A DNA stretch of 64,000 nt from DTPU01 sp963827855. Its GTDB lineage: Bacteria > Planctomycetota > Phycisphaerae > Sedimentisphaerales > Anaerobacaceae. Of this stretch, positions 43,178-51,849 are shown piece by piece (positions within the stretch are counted from its first letter, which is position 1; each line of letters starts with the position of its first letter). The notes under the pieces were generated by a model. The model was not told the origin of the DNA. It ran no database searches and saw only the letters and a program-made list of their open reading frames with translations. The position numbers and the translations under genes were made by a program. The stretch covers positions 496,001-560,000 of the forward strand of contig CAWHBY010000004.1 of assembly GCA_963827855.1 (NCBI GenBank). The letters are read 5' to 3'.

Positions 43178-44602
43178 TCAACCGAGCCCTCCCACGGGGC
43201 ATAGAAACGTATTGTAGATCCACGGGAAGAGCAGGCCCACCGCCAGAGTCACCAGGGCCAGCACCACGGCCGGAAGGACGACGCCGATTGGCGCCTCGCG
43301 GATCTGCAGGAGTGACTCCGCGGTCTTCCCGAAGAACACGCGTCTGTGCATCGTGAGCAGATAGGCCAGGGTGATCACGCTGAGCATGGCGGCCAGGACC
43401 GCATACCCATAGTGTTGGGCCTGCCACAACGCAACCACCATCAGCAGCTTGCTCCAGAAACCGGAAAAAGGCGGAATGCCCGCAGTCGAGAGCAGCCCGA
43501 TGACGGAGGTCGTGCTGGTCGCAGGCATCCTGGAGCCCAGGCCTCCCAGACGGCTCATGTCCGTCGTGCCCGTGCTCTGCTCCACCGCGGCTGCGTTGAT
43601 GAACAGGAGGGACTTGAAGATCGAGTGGTTGAACAGGTGAAGGATCGCCGCCGCCACGCCGAGCGGCGTGCCGCAGCCCAAGCCGAGGATGATGTAGCCG
43701 ACCTGGCTGATGCTGGAGTAGGCCAGCAATCCCTTGATGTCCTTCTGCCGAAGCGCAGCCAGGGCGCCCATCACCATGGAGGCGGCGCCGGCCAGGAGCA
43801 AAATCTCGTTCAGCGAGACGCTCGGGGGGAACACCGAGATGGCCAGTCGCAGAATTCCATAGATGCCGGAGACCTTGGTCACGATCCCGGCCAGAAGCAC
43901 CGACACCGATGCAGGCGCCGCGGTATAGGCCCCGGGCAGCCACCCGTGGAAGGGGACCACCCCGCCCTTGATGAAGAGCCCGGCCGTGAACAGTCCGATG
44001 GCGATTCTCGCTGCCCAGTTTGCCTCCGCTGCCTTGAGGGCGGCAGCCACGGTCTCGAACGAGGTCCCCCCTGCCACCCAGACCAGCAGACCCACGGAGA
44101 AGAGCATCAGACCCGTGGCCACCGCGCTGAGCAGCAGGTACTTGAGCGACCCTTCGAGGGCCTCCCGCCTGCGGTCAAAGGCGATCAGGATGAACGAGCA
44201 GATCGAGGTGATCTCCAGAAACACATAGAGGGAGAAGACGTCCGTCAGGAGCACCACCCCATTCATGGCCGTCAGGGACAGAAGAAGAAGGCTCGCGAAG
44301 TTGAGCCTTCCCTTTTCCTGAAGCAGGCTGGATTGGGCCGCGGCCGCAGCCGTAGAGACCACGATCCCGATGGACAGGAGCAGCACCCACGTCAGGCTGT
44401 CCGCTCTGAGCGGGAAGCCCAACAGGTCCTCCAGGGGGCCAGGGCCTACAACGCCCCGGTTCGCCTTCGCCAGCACCGCAGCCGCCTGGACCAGCCCCAG
44501 GACGAGGGCGCTTGGAATCGCGACAGCGCGGACCCACCTACCCAGCGGCAGGTTGATCGCCACAAGCACGCAGAACGGCACCAATATGAACAGCGAAAGC
44601 AC
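43178..44602 (-). CDS. Antiporter-like subunit 3 (NuoN/MrpD-like)
   Basis: 474 residues, about 14 helices. The proton-translocating core reads LFIKGGVVPFHGWLPGAYTAAP, SVLLAGIVTKVSGIYGILRL and LLAYSSISQVGYIILGLG. GTG 44602 lies directly after the previous stop (TGA 44604-44606) and gives the family N-terminus (VLSLFILVPFCVLVA). The longer frame to 44875 is a shadow of the neighbouring gene. Third of three paralogous pumping subunits. Confidence 0.9.
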   Translation of the reverse strand: MLSLFILVPFCVLVAINLPLGRWVRAVAIPSALVLGLVQAAAVLAKANRGVVGPGPLEDLLGFPLRADSLTWVLLLSIGIVVSTAAAAAQSSLLQEKGRLNFASLLLLSLTAMNGVVLLTDVFSLYVFLEITSICSFILIAFDRRREALEGSLKYLLLSAVATGLMLFSVGLLVWVAGGTSFETVAAALKAAEANWAARIAIGLFTAGLFIKGGVVPFHGWLPGAYTAAPASVSVLLAGIVTKVSGIYGILRLAISVFPPSVSLNEILLLAGAASMVMGALAALRQKDIKGLLAYSSISQVGYIILGLGCGTPLGVAAAILHLFNHSIFKSLLFINAAAVEQSTGTTDMSRLGGLGSRMPATSTTSVIGLLSTAGIPPFSGFWSKLLMVVALWQAQHYGYAVLAAMLSVITLAYLLTMHRRVFFGKTAESLLQIREAPIGVVLPAVVLALVTLAVGLLFPWIYNTFLCPVGGLG

Positions 44603-44603
44603 G

Positions 44604-46442
44604 TCAGCTCCCCTTCGCCATGAACCAGCAGATCGCCAGCACACCCCCCAGAGACCACAGGATGTATCTGGCATAGTCGCCGTTGTGCGCCTGGCGAATC
44701 CCGTCACACAACTCGGCGCCGATTCCCGGCGCCACACGGTCGTAGGCCCAGTCCACCAGGCGGTCCGTCCGCCAGGCGATCCTGGAGAACCGTCCAGCCA
44801 GCCACAGACCCCAGTTGTAGGGATCAAAGGCCCCCTTGCCCGCCTTCTCATAGACGCCGCCCAGACCCGGGGCATGGTGGATGTGGTCCACTGCGCCCAG
44901 TCCGCTGCCCGATGCCCGCACGCCCAGGGCGTGGTTGAGGGCAGCGAGGCCCAGCACGACGACGGTCATGATGATCAGCAGACCGCTCGCCGGAAAACCT
45001 GCGAAGTCGTGTCCCTCGAGGCGGCTCTCGCCAAGGACCGGCTGGATCAGGTGGTGGAGAGGCAGGCTATTCCATAGCCCGAACAGGACGCAGACGCCGG
45101 CGATTGCGACCATGGGGACCAGCATCGACAGCGGCGCCTCCTTCACGCGATCATTCCCAGGCCTGCCCTTGCCCAGATACGCGGCGTGGCCCAGCTTGAG
45201 GAACGAGGCAGCCGTGAAGAACGACCCCAGCAGTGCCCCGATGTAGAACAGGATGTTCCGCTCCAACGCTCCGTCGTAGACCAGTTCCTTGGAGAAGAAC
45301 CCATTGAGGGGGGGCACCCCGGAGATCGAGGCCGCCGTGATCAGGAAGCAGGCGAAGGTGACCGGCATCCTGCGGCCGAGCCCTCCCAAGGCGGCCAGGT
45401 CCGTGGTGCCGGTCTGTTTCTCGACCGATCCTGCGGTCAGGAAGAGCCCGCTCTTGTACAAGGCGTGGTTGATCATGTGGAACAGACCGCCCACGATACC
45501 CACGGGGACGGCCGTCCCGATCCCCAGGATCATGTACCCCACCTGGCTGATGGCGTGGTAGGATAGCAGTTTCTTGTAGTCCTTCTGGACCAGCGCCATC
45601 ATGACCGCCAGCAGGATCGTGACCACACCTACGGTCATCAGCAGCGGGCTCATCCAGGAATCCGGCCTCAGGTCAAACAGATCCAGGCTGATGCGGGCGA
45701 GCAGGTAGATGCCCAGGAGCTTCTCCAGGCTGGCTGGCAGAAAGGCCATGAAAGGCAGCGGCGCATCTGTGGCAGCATCGGGGATCCAACTGTGGAACGG
45801 CATGGAGCCGGCCTTGGAGATCGCGCCGATCGTCAGGAGGATCATGGCCGCGCAACCCACGCCATCCAGCGGCAGGTGGATCTGGGACATGACCAGCGTG
45901 CCGGCCTTCCAGCCGGCGAGCGCGATGCCGAACATCATGCACAGGTCGGTGATCCCCGCGATGATGAAGGCCTTGGTGGCGGTCTTGAAGGCCTGGCGAG
46001 AGCCCACGGCGATCATGCCGAAGAGCGTCACCAGCAGTCCCTCCCAGAAGAACAGCAGCGCGATGAGGTGGTCCGCCAGGACCGCTCCATTGACCATCGC
46101 CACGGAGAGCAGCAGCAGCGCGTAGAAGACGTTCTTGTTCGCCCTGTCCGCCATGAACTTCAGGCAGTACAGGACAACCGCTGCGGTGAACCCGGCTGCA
46201 GCCAGCAGGATGAACCCGCTGAAGTGGTAGATCCGCAGCGAGAAGTCCAGGCCAAAGCCGGCCCAGGGCATGGTGGTCGAGCAATTCCTGCCGAATGCCG
46301 ACAGGGCAAGTCCGAGGTTGGCCAGCGCAGCCAGGCCCGCCACGGCCTCGGCGATCCGTCCCTTGGACCGCCAGGCTGCCAGCACCACCAGTCCGGCGAC
46401 TGCGGGCACCAGAATCAAGAGCCAGAGTACTTCAATGCTCAT
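44604..46442 (-). CDS. Antiporter-like subunit 2 (NuoL/MrpA-like)
   Basis: 612 residues. The core motifs are ISKAGSMPFHSWIPDAATDAP, FLPASLEKLLGIYLLARISL and KKLLSYHAISQVGYMILGIG. A C-terminal extension with a further helix near the end (ARYILWSLGGVLAICWFM) recalls the lateral helix of NuoL. Overlaps the NuoM-like gene by 4 nt. Confidence 0.9.
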   Translation of the reverse strand: MSIEVLWLLILVPAVAGLVVLAAWRSKGRIAEAVAGLAALANLGLALSAFGRNCSTTMPWAGFGLDFSLRIYHFSGFILLAAAGFTAAVVLYCLKFMADRANKNVFYALLLLSVAMVNGAVLADHLIALLFFWEGLLVTLFGMIAVGSRQAFKTATKAFIIAGITDLCMMFGIALAGWKAGTLVMSQIHLPLDGVGCAAMILLTIGAISKAGSMPFHSWIPDAATDAPLPFMAFLPASLEKLLGIYLLARISLDLFDLRPDSWMSPLLMTVGVVTILLAVMMALVQKDYKKLLSYHAISQVGYMILGIGTAVPVGIVGGLFHMINHALYKSGLFLTAGSVEKQTGTTDLAALGGLGRRMPVTFACFLITAASISGVPPLNGFFSKELVYDGALERNILFYIGALLGSFFTAASFLKLGHAAYLGKGRPGNDRVKEAPLSMLVPMVAIAGVCVLFGLWNSLPLHHLIQPVLGESRLEGHDFAGFPASGLLIIMTVVVLGLAALNHALGVRASGSGLGAVDHIHHAPGLGGVYEKAGKGAFDPYNWGLWLAGRFSRIAWRTDRLVDWAYDRVAPGIGAELCDGIRQAHNGDYARYILWSLGGVLAICWFMAKGS

Positions 46443-47875
46443 GGAGCCATCCCCAACATCGCGAGGGCCGTCAGTGCGGCGAAGCCCGCGGGCAGGTTGA
46501 TCAGCAGGCCCCCGATCAGCGACAGGCCTGCCAGGATCGCCACGCAGGCCACCATCACAGGGGATTTCTCCGTGACCAGCGGCATGGTCTGTTCACCCAG
46601 GAAGACCCGGTTGAATACCCTGAAGAGGTACAGAATGGTCATGAAGGCGCCGATCAGGAAGACCAGGGCAATCCAGGGGCTGCCGCCTTGAATCGCCCCG
46701 GAGATGACCATGTACTTGCTGAAGAACCCGCCGAAGGGTGGCACGCCCATGACGGAGAATGCGCACACCAGGAAAGAGAGTGCCGTGATCGGCATCGTCC
46801 GGGCCAGTCCGCCTAGGCGAGACAGGTCTTTGGTCCCCGTGTTCTGCTCGACGATTCCGGCGCAGAGGAACAACCCTCCCTTGGCCAGGCCGTGCATAAG
46901 GATATAGAGCAGCGCGCCAGCCACGCCGATCGGACTTCCAGAGGCCAGCCCCAGGAAGATGAAGGCGATCTGACTGACCGTGCTGTAGGCGATGAGCCGC
47001 TTGAGATCCGTCTCCAGCAGCGCGGCTCCAGCGGAGATCAGGGCGCTGGCCGCAGCGACCACGAGCACCGTGGTCTCCCAGAACGGCGGGATCTCGAACG
47101 TGACCACCATCAGTCGGGCGTACGCGTACACGCCGATCTTGACCAGCACTGCCGCGTGCAGGAGGGCCGTCACCGGGGACGGCGCGACGCCTGCGTCGGG
47201 CAGCCACGTGTGAAACGGGAGCGTGGCCGATTTGGACAGGATACCCAGGAGGATCAGGCACACGGCGAATCCCGGCAGCCTGCTTCCTTTGAGCGCCGCC
47301 ATGTCAAGGGTGCCGGTCTGGGCGTAGATGCTGACAAACCCGACCAGCATGGCGAGCGCTCCGAACATCGTGACGAGGAAGGCCTTGTTCGCCCGCCGGA
47401 CCTGGACCTCCTCACGGAAGAAGCCGATCAGACGCCAGCTCGCGATGGCCGTCAGCTCCCAGAAGACGTACAGCAGCAACAGCGTGCCGGCGTAGATCAG
47501 CCCCATCATGGAGCCCAGGAACAGGACCACCATGAAGTAGTACTCGTCCTGGTGATCGTAGTGACTGACGTAGGAGAAGGAATACAGGACGATGATCAGG
47601 CTGATGAGGGAGGAGGCGATCCCCATGAAGACCGCCAGGCCGTCGGCGGTCAGCACCAGATCCAGGCCTGCCAGAGGGGTGCCCATTCGCACGGTCGTGG
47701 ACTGGCCAGACAGGACCGACGGCACCAGGGCCGACGAGCAGGCCAGAGCCGTGCCGACCAGGAGGAACGCCAGGACGTGACGAACCCGCGTCGACGTCCG
47801 CCCGACGAGGGGCAGGAAGAGCGATCCCAGAATCGGGGCGAAAACTCCCAAGAGTACTAAAGTCTCGTTTCTCAT
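46439..47875 (-). CDS. Antiporter-like subunit 1 (NuoM-like), first operon gene
   Basis: 478 residues. Motifs: LSKSATLPFHTWLPDAGVAPSP, ALLHAAVLVKIGVYAYARL and KRLIAYSTVSQIAFIFLGLA. The start at 47875 (MRNETLVLLGVFAPILGSLF) is preferred to ATG 47905. It is the first gene of the 12-gene operon. The gap to cheB is about 118 bp and holds the likely operon promoter, although no clear hexamers were assigned. Confidence 0.9.
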   Translation of the reverse strand: MRNETLVLLGVFAPILGSLFLPLVGRTSTRVRHVLAFLLVGTALACSSALVPSVLSGQSTTVRMGTPLAGLDLVLTADGLAVFMGIASSLISLIIVLYSFSYVSHYDHQDEYYFMVVLFLGSMMGLIYAGTLLLLYVFWELTAIASWRLIGFFREEVQVRRANKAFLVTMFGALAMLVGFVSIYAQTGTLDMAALKGSRLPGFAVCLILLGILSKSATLPFHTWLPDAGVAPSPVTALLHAAVLVKIGVYAYARLMVVTFEIPPFWETTVLVVAAASALISAGAALLETDLKRLIAYSTVSQIAFIFLGLASGSPIGVAGALLYILMHGLAKGGLFLCAGIVEQNTGTKDLSRLGGLARTMPITALSFLVCAFSVMGVPPFGGFFSKYMVISGAIQGGSPWIALVFLIGAFMTILYLFRVFNRVFLGEQTMPLVTEKSPVMVACVAILAGLSLIGGLLINLPAGFAALTALAMLGMAP

Positions 47876-47993
47876 GTCGTCGTTCGGGTCACAGTGTGGC
47901 GGCACCGTGAATCACCTGGATGACAAAAGAAAGAAAATGGTATGCACTTGGGGACGTGATGTCAAGGCTGTGGCGGAAAGTTTTCTGGCGGAG

Positions 47994-49091
47994 TCAACTG
48001 CGGCGAGTGAAGACTAGCCCGCGAGCCGCGGAGGACATCGCGCGGGGTGAGGGTTCAGTGGCGAACAGAATGAGAGTGCGGGCGATCTCGGACAGGGGCA
48101 CGACCTTCTCCGCCGCTCCCCGTTGGATCGCCTCCTTGGGCATGCCGAAGACCGCGCAGGAGGCCTCGTCCTGGGCGAGCGTGTGGGCGCCACAACGCCT
48201 CATCTGAAGCAGGCCACTGGCCCCGTCGTCGCCCATGCCGGTCATGATCGCGCCAACGGCGTTGGCGCCTGCGTAGCGGGCCACGGACTCAAACAGGACT
48301 TCCACGCTGGGCCGCTGCCTGCAGACGTATTCGCCGGACCCCAGGGCCACGGTGTAGGTGGCTCCGGATCTCCGCAGCATCATGTGGAAGCCCCCCGGCG
48401 CAATGAGGACCCGGCCCGGAGTGACGTGATCGCCGTCCCGGGCCTCTCTGACCTCCACGGCACATTCGTTGTTGAGACGCTCGGCCATAGACGCCGTGAA
48501 CCGCGGCGGCATGTGCTGGACCACCACAGTCCCCGGGGCATTGGCCGGGAAGGCTGACAAGACGGTGGTCAGGGCCTGGACCCCTCCGGTCGAGGCGCCT
48601 ATGGCGAAGATCTTGTGGGTCGTTCGGGCCAAGGACAGCTGGCTGGGTGCACGCCCCGGCGAGGGTCGCAGACGGCTGACATCCACGTGGGCTGCACTGC
48701 GGATCTGGTCCGCGAGCAGCCGACAGACGTCGCCCACGCTGTAGGCCTCGCCGGGCTTGCACATCACGTCCACGGCCCCTGAGGCGAGGGCCTCCATGGC
48801 CATCTGTCCGCCCTCGGGCGTCAGCGAGCTGAGGATGATCACCGGCATGGGGTGGTACTGCATCAGCTTGCGGAGGAACGTGATCCCGTCCATGCGGGGC
48901 ATCTCGACGTCCAGGGTCAAGACCTGCGGCTGCAGGGATACGATCATGTCCCTGGCCACGTAGGGGTCCGGCGCACTGCCGACCACCTGGATGTCCGGCT
49001 GGCTGGCCAGATGGTGGGTAAGCACCTTGCGGACGATGGCGGAGTCATCCACGATCAACACGCGGGTAGGACTGGCCTGTGGCCGGATCAT
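47994..49091 (-). CDS. cheB: Chemotaxis protein-glutamate methylesterase CheB
   Basis: 365 residues. An N-terminal receiver (VLIVDDSAIVRKVL, LTLDVEMPRMDG with the phospho-Asp) is followed by a linker and the methylesterase domain with the catalytic triad: Ser in GASTGGVQAL, His in VVQHMPPRFTASMA, Asp in MTGMGDDGASGL. It demethylates or deamidates chemoreceptors. Last gene of the chemosensory operon, 32 nt after the Hpt gene. Confidence 0.96.
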   Translation of the reverse strand: MIRPQASPTRVLIVDDSAIVRKVLTHHLASQPDIQVVGSAPDPYVARDMIVSLQPQVLTLDVEMPRMDGITFLRKLMQYHPMPVIILSSLTPEGGQMAMEALASGAVDVMCKPGEAYSVGDVCRLLADQIRSAAHVDVSRLRPSPGRAPSQLSLARTTHKIFAIGASTGGVQALTTVLSAFPANAPGTVVVQHMPPRFTASMAERLNNECAVEVREARDGDHVTPGRVLIAPGGFHMMLRRSGATYTVALGSGEYVCRQRPSVEVLFESVARYAGANAVGAIMTGMGDDGASGLLQMRRCGAHTLAQDEASCAVFGMPKEAIQRGAAEKVVPLSEIARTLILFATEPSPRAMSSAARGLVFTRRS

Positions 49092-49123
49092 CAGCGGAAC
49101 ATCCTCCTTCCTTGGGGTGGACT

Positions 49124-49498
49124 CTACGATCGCCGGACGCGTCCCAGCACCCGGAAGACCCAGTCCTTGAGCTGAAGGAGCATCTCTGGCCTCTGGGCCT
49201 CCGTCATCTGCTCGAAGACGCTCTCCGCCTCGTGAAATGCGCGTTCGATTGGCTGGAAGCCTACCATTCCGGCCTCGCCCTTGAGCTTGTGCAGGACCCG
49301 GCGGATGGTCGCAGCGGTTTCCACCCGGTTTCGTCCCTGCTCAAAGGCCAGGGCCGCGTCCTCCAGTTCCTCCAGCAGCGAGGTTGTGGACTCCAGATAC
49401 TCCTGCAGGAGTCCCGTGTCGTCCTGGGGTAGTGTGACGCCGGCCGGATCAACCAGTCGCAGGCTGGGCTGCGAGAGAGCGGGTTCAGGGGTTCTCAC
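49124..49498 (-). CDS. Stand-alone Hpt phosphotransfer protein
   Basis: 124 residues. The phospho-His motif is LHKLKGEAGMVGF near residue 70, within a four-helix Hpt-like fold (EYLESTTSLLEELEDAALAFEQ, AFHEAESVFEQM). It could shuttle phosphate between the hybrid kinase or CheA and response regulators of this cluster. Overlaps the CheX-like gene by 4 nt. Confidence 0.8.
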   Translation of the reverse strand: MRTPEPALSQPSLRLVDPAGVTLPQDDTGLLQEYLESTTSLLEELEDAALAFEQGRNRVETAATIRRVLHKLKGEAGMVGFQPIERAFHEAESVFEQMTEAQRPEMLLQLKDWVFRVLGRVRRS

Positions 49499-49971
49499 GA
49501 CTCAGTCCTCCTTGAAGGCGAGGGATCGTCGACAACCAGTCCCACGGCTGCGGCATACCCTTCCACGTTCAGCATGCGGCTTCCGGGCTGCGACACGAAC
49601 GTCTCCCAGGCGGGAGTCTTCGCCCCGGTCTTGACGTCCGGCACAGTCACTTCGTAGACCTCTGAGGTCGAACCGGCGATCCGCGGGATGACCAGACCGC
49701 AGGTCACGTTGCAGACCTCCTTCCAGGCGTCGAGTGCCGCCCGGTCGTCGGTCTCGGCCAGGCAGCCGATGTTGCCGGCCAGGACCCGACCCAGGGCCAG
49801 GCCGGAGAGTATCCGGATCGCGCCGCTCTTCGGGCCGGCGAACCGCATCTCCGTCAGTACCGGCACGTCGGGAGCTATCGTCTGGTCGTCCACGGGGCCC
49901 GTGCACGCGAAGGCCATGGTCTCCAGGGCCTCCGACAGGGCGCCTGTTGCGATGTCGCTGGTGTTCATCAT
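49495..49971 (-). CDS. CheX/CheC-like phosphatase
   Basis: 158 residues. The N-terminal helix (GALSEALETMAFACTG) and the central LAGNIGCL and DAWKEVCNVTCGLVIPRI segments resemble CheX/CheC family proteins that dephosphorylate CheY-P. The active-site Glu/Asn pair is plausible (ExxN in WKEVCN) but not certain. Overlaps cheY by 4 nt. Confidence 0.65.
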   Translation of the reverse strand: MMNTSDIATGALSEALETMAFACTGPVDDQTIAPDVPVLTEMRFAGPKSGAIRILSGLALGRVLAGNIGCLAETDDRAALDAWKEVCNVTCGLVIPRIAGSTSEVYEVTVPDVKTGAKTPAWETFVSQPGSRMLNVEGYAAAVGLVVDDPSPSRRTES

Positions 49972-50351
49972 GAGTGTGTCACCCCCATCACTCGCTCAAT
50001 CATGGACCTCATCTGTTCCGGGGTGAAGGGTTTGTGTAGGTAGTCCTTGACCCCGTTGGTTACCAGGCCCTCGATCCGCGTGGTGCTGGATTCGGTGGAG
50101 ATGACGACCACGGGGATGGCTCGCATGACCGGGTCGCCCCACATGTCGTGGATCATCTCAATGCCGCCCATTTCCGGCATGTTCAGATCCGCCAAAACCA
50201 GATCGATTCCCCCCTGACGCAGGATCTCCAGGGCCTGTCGGCCGTTTTCCGCATCCAGGATCCGCTGCACATCGAGACCGGTCATCTCGATGATCCGCCG
50301 GATGGCCTTTCGCGTCAGGGCCGAATCGTCCACGACCAAGATGTTGACCAT
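49968..50351 (-). CDS. cheY: CheY-like single-domain response regulator
   Basis: 127 residues, receiver only. Acidic pocket in ILVVDDSALTRKAI, phospho-Asp in DLVLADLNMPEMGG, then VVISTES and Lys in YLHKPFTPEQM. The likely output of the CheA in this operon; whether it acts on a flagellar motor or another target is not shown, because no flagellar genes are in view. Confidence 0.9.
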   Translation of the reverse strand: MVNILVVDDSALTRKAIRRIIEMTGLDVQRILDAENGRQALEILRQGGIDLVLADLNMPEMGGIEMIHDMWGDPVMRAIPVVVISTESSTTRIEGLVTNGVKDYLHKPFTPEQMRSMIERVMGVTHS

Positions 50352-50383
50352 AGTTGACTACCTCCTGTCCCGGTCAGGCCCGG

Positions 50384-50878
50384 CTAGAGGGGTTTCTCCA
50401 TCCCGCCGGCCTTGACGGTCACGGACCCGTCGGCCATGTCCAGGTATAGGTTCCTCGGCGTGCTGCCGCCGACGTCCTCTGCTTGGATAAAGAGTCTCTG
50501 CTGCCATGCGATCTTGTGGATCGCCGTATGATTGCGTTTTCCGATGTCGAAGCCCTGGGGCCCATTGGCCATCCCCGCCCCACCGGCGATCTTGATCTGG
50601 AGCCGCTTGGGCTCCACGCCTCTGGAGGAGAGGGCGTCCAGCAGAAGTCGCATCCCCGTATCGGCGAACATAAAAGGTTGCTGCTTCGCCTTTTCCCGGT
50701 CCAGGCTCGACTCGGGCAGTTGATAGTGCAGCATGCCCCCCACCCGCACTCCCGGGTCGTAGAGGGTTACCCCGATGCAGGACCCTAGCGAGTAGGTGAT
50801 GATGAGGTCCTGCGGGTCAGCCGAGGCCTTGGCGTCCGACACCTGTACGATCACTCGCTGTTTCACCATGGTCTTCAA
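50384..50878 (-). CDS. cheD: Chemoreceptor glutamine deamidase CheD
   Basis: 164 residues. Catalytic Cys in YSLGSCIGVTLYDP and His in GGMLHYQLPES are in the expected positions, with KIAGGAGM and NHTAIHKIAW downstream. It deamidates receptor Gln residues and partners CheC/CheX-type proteins in other bacteria. Overlaps cheR by 4 nt. Confidence 0.93.
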   Translation of the reverse strand: MKTMVKQRVIVQVSDAKASADPQDLIITYSLGSCIGVTLYDPGVRVGGMLHYQLPESSLDREKAKQQPFMFADTGMRLLLDALSSRGVEPKRLQIKIAGGAGMANGPQGFDIGKRNHTAIHKIAWQQRLFIQAEDVGGSTPRNLYLDMADGSVTVKAGGMEKPL

Positions 50879-51723
50879 GCCTTCATGTAGATCGTGGGCC
50901 GCACGTACTTGAATCGATGGACGATGCCGGTCAGGGACTCGGAATGACCGGTGAACAGCCCACCGCCGTCGTCCAGCAGATCATGGAACCGCTGGACCAG
51001 CCGCTGCTGGGTGGGCTTGTCGAAGTAGATCATGACGTTCCTGCAGAAGATGAAGTCGATCGGTCCCCGGACGGGCCAATCCTGCATCAGGTTGACGTAC
51101 TTCAGGATCACCGTCTTCTTGAGCTGGGGGCCGGCCTGATAGTGCTGCTCGCCGTTGACCAGGACCGGGTTCAGGTACTTCTGCTTTTGCATGGCCGGAA
51201 CGGGCGCCACCCGCTGGGGCTCATAGCAGCCCTTTCGGGCCAGATCCAGCATCCGGGTGGAGATGTCCGTGCCCAGGACCTTGACGTCCCAGGCTCCGTG
51301 TCCCTGCACGGCCTCCAGGAGCGTGATGGCCAGGGAGTACGGCTCCTCACCCGAAGAACACCCTGCACTCCAGGCCCGAATCCGAAAGTCCCTGCGTGCC
51401 CCCTTCTTGGCCAGCAGCCTCGGCAGGAGTTCCTCCTGCAGGTACAGGAAGTGCTGGTCCTCGCGGAAGAAGCTCGTCAGGTTGGTGCTGATGCTGTCCA
51501 CCAGCTCTGAGAAGCTGCGGCCGGTGGGGTCGTCGAAGACGTGCTTCAGGTAGTCCTCAAAGGTCCGGAACTTTCCCAGCCGGAGCTGCTTGGCAAGGCG
51601 AGCGCGGACCAGCTCCTTCTTCCCTTCGTGGAGGTTGATCCCGCAGTGTTCATAGATGATCTCACTGATGCGGCAGAAGTCCTGCTCGCTCAGCGTGGGA
51701 CTGTCGAGGGCCAGAAGCGACAT
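50875..51723 (-). CDS. cheR: Chemotaxis protein methyltransferase CheR
   Basis: 282 residues. N-terminal helical domain (ISEIIYEHCGINLHEGKKELV), then the SAM-binding domain with RIRAWSAGCSSGEEPYSLA and FIFCRNVMIYFD. It methylates receptor Glu residues. A family A repeat element lies between its start and the cheA stop. Confidence 0.96.
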   Translation of the reverse strand: MSLLALDSPTLSEQDFCRISEIIYEHCGINLHEGKKELVRARLAKQLRLGKFRTFEDYLKHVFDDPTGRSFSELVDSISTNLTSFFREDQHFLYLQEELLPRLLAKKGARRDFRIRAWSAGCSSGEEPYSLAITLLEAVQGHGAWDVKVLGTDISTRMLDLARKGCYEPQRVAPVPAMQKQKYLNPVLVNGEQHYQAGPQLKKTVILKYVNLMQDWPVRGPIDFIFCRNVMIYFDKPTQQRLVQRFHDLLDDGGGLFTGHSESLTGIVHRFKYVRPTIYMKA

Positions 51724-51735
51724 ACCTGCTCCTCC

Positions 51736-51849
51736 TTAACCCGCATTTCTCACAAGCGCGGATGCATCAGCCTTCCAGCCGGCCCAACTCAAGTTCACAG
51801 CCTCACCTCCACCTCGAACATCCAGAGCCTCGTGAGAAATCCGGGTTAA
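51736..51849. repeat. MITE-like repeat family A, copy 2
   Basis: 114 bp with inverted ends TTAACCCGCATTTCTCACAAG and CTCGTGAGAAATCCGGGTTAA. The interior shares TTCACAGCCTCAC and other blocks with copy 1 at 9093-9222. The cheA stop codon (TAA, 51846-51848) lies within the right end. Confidence 0.8.
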
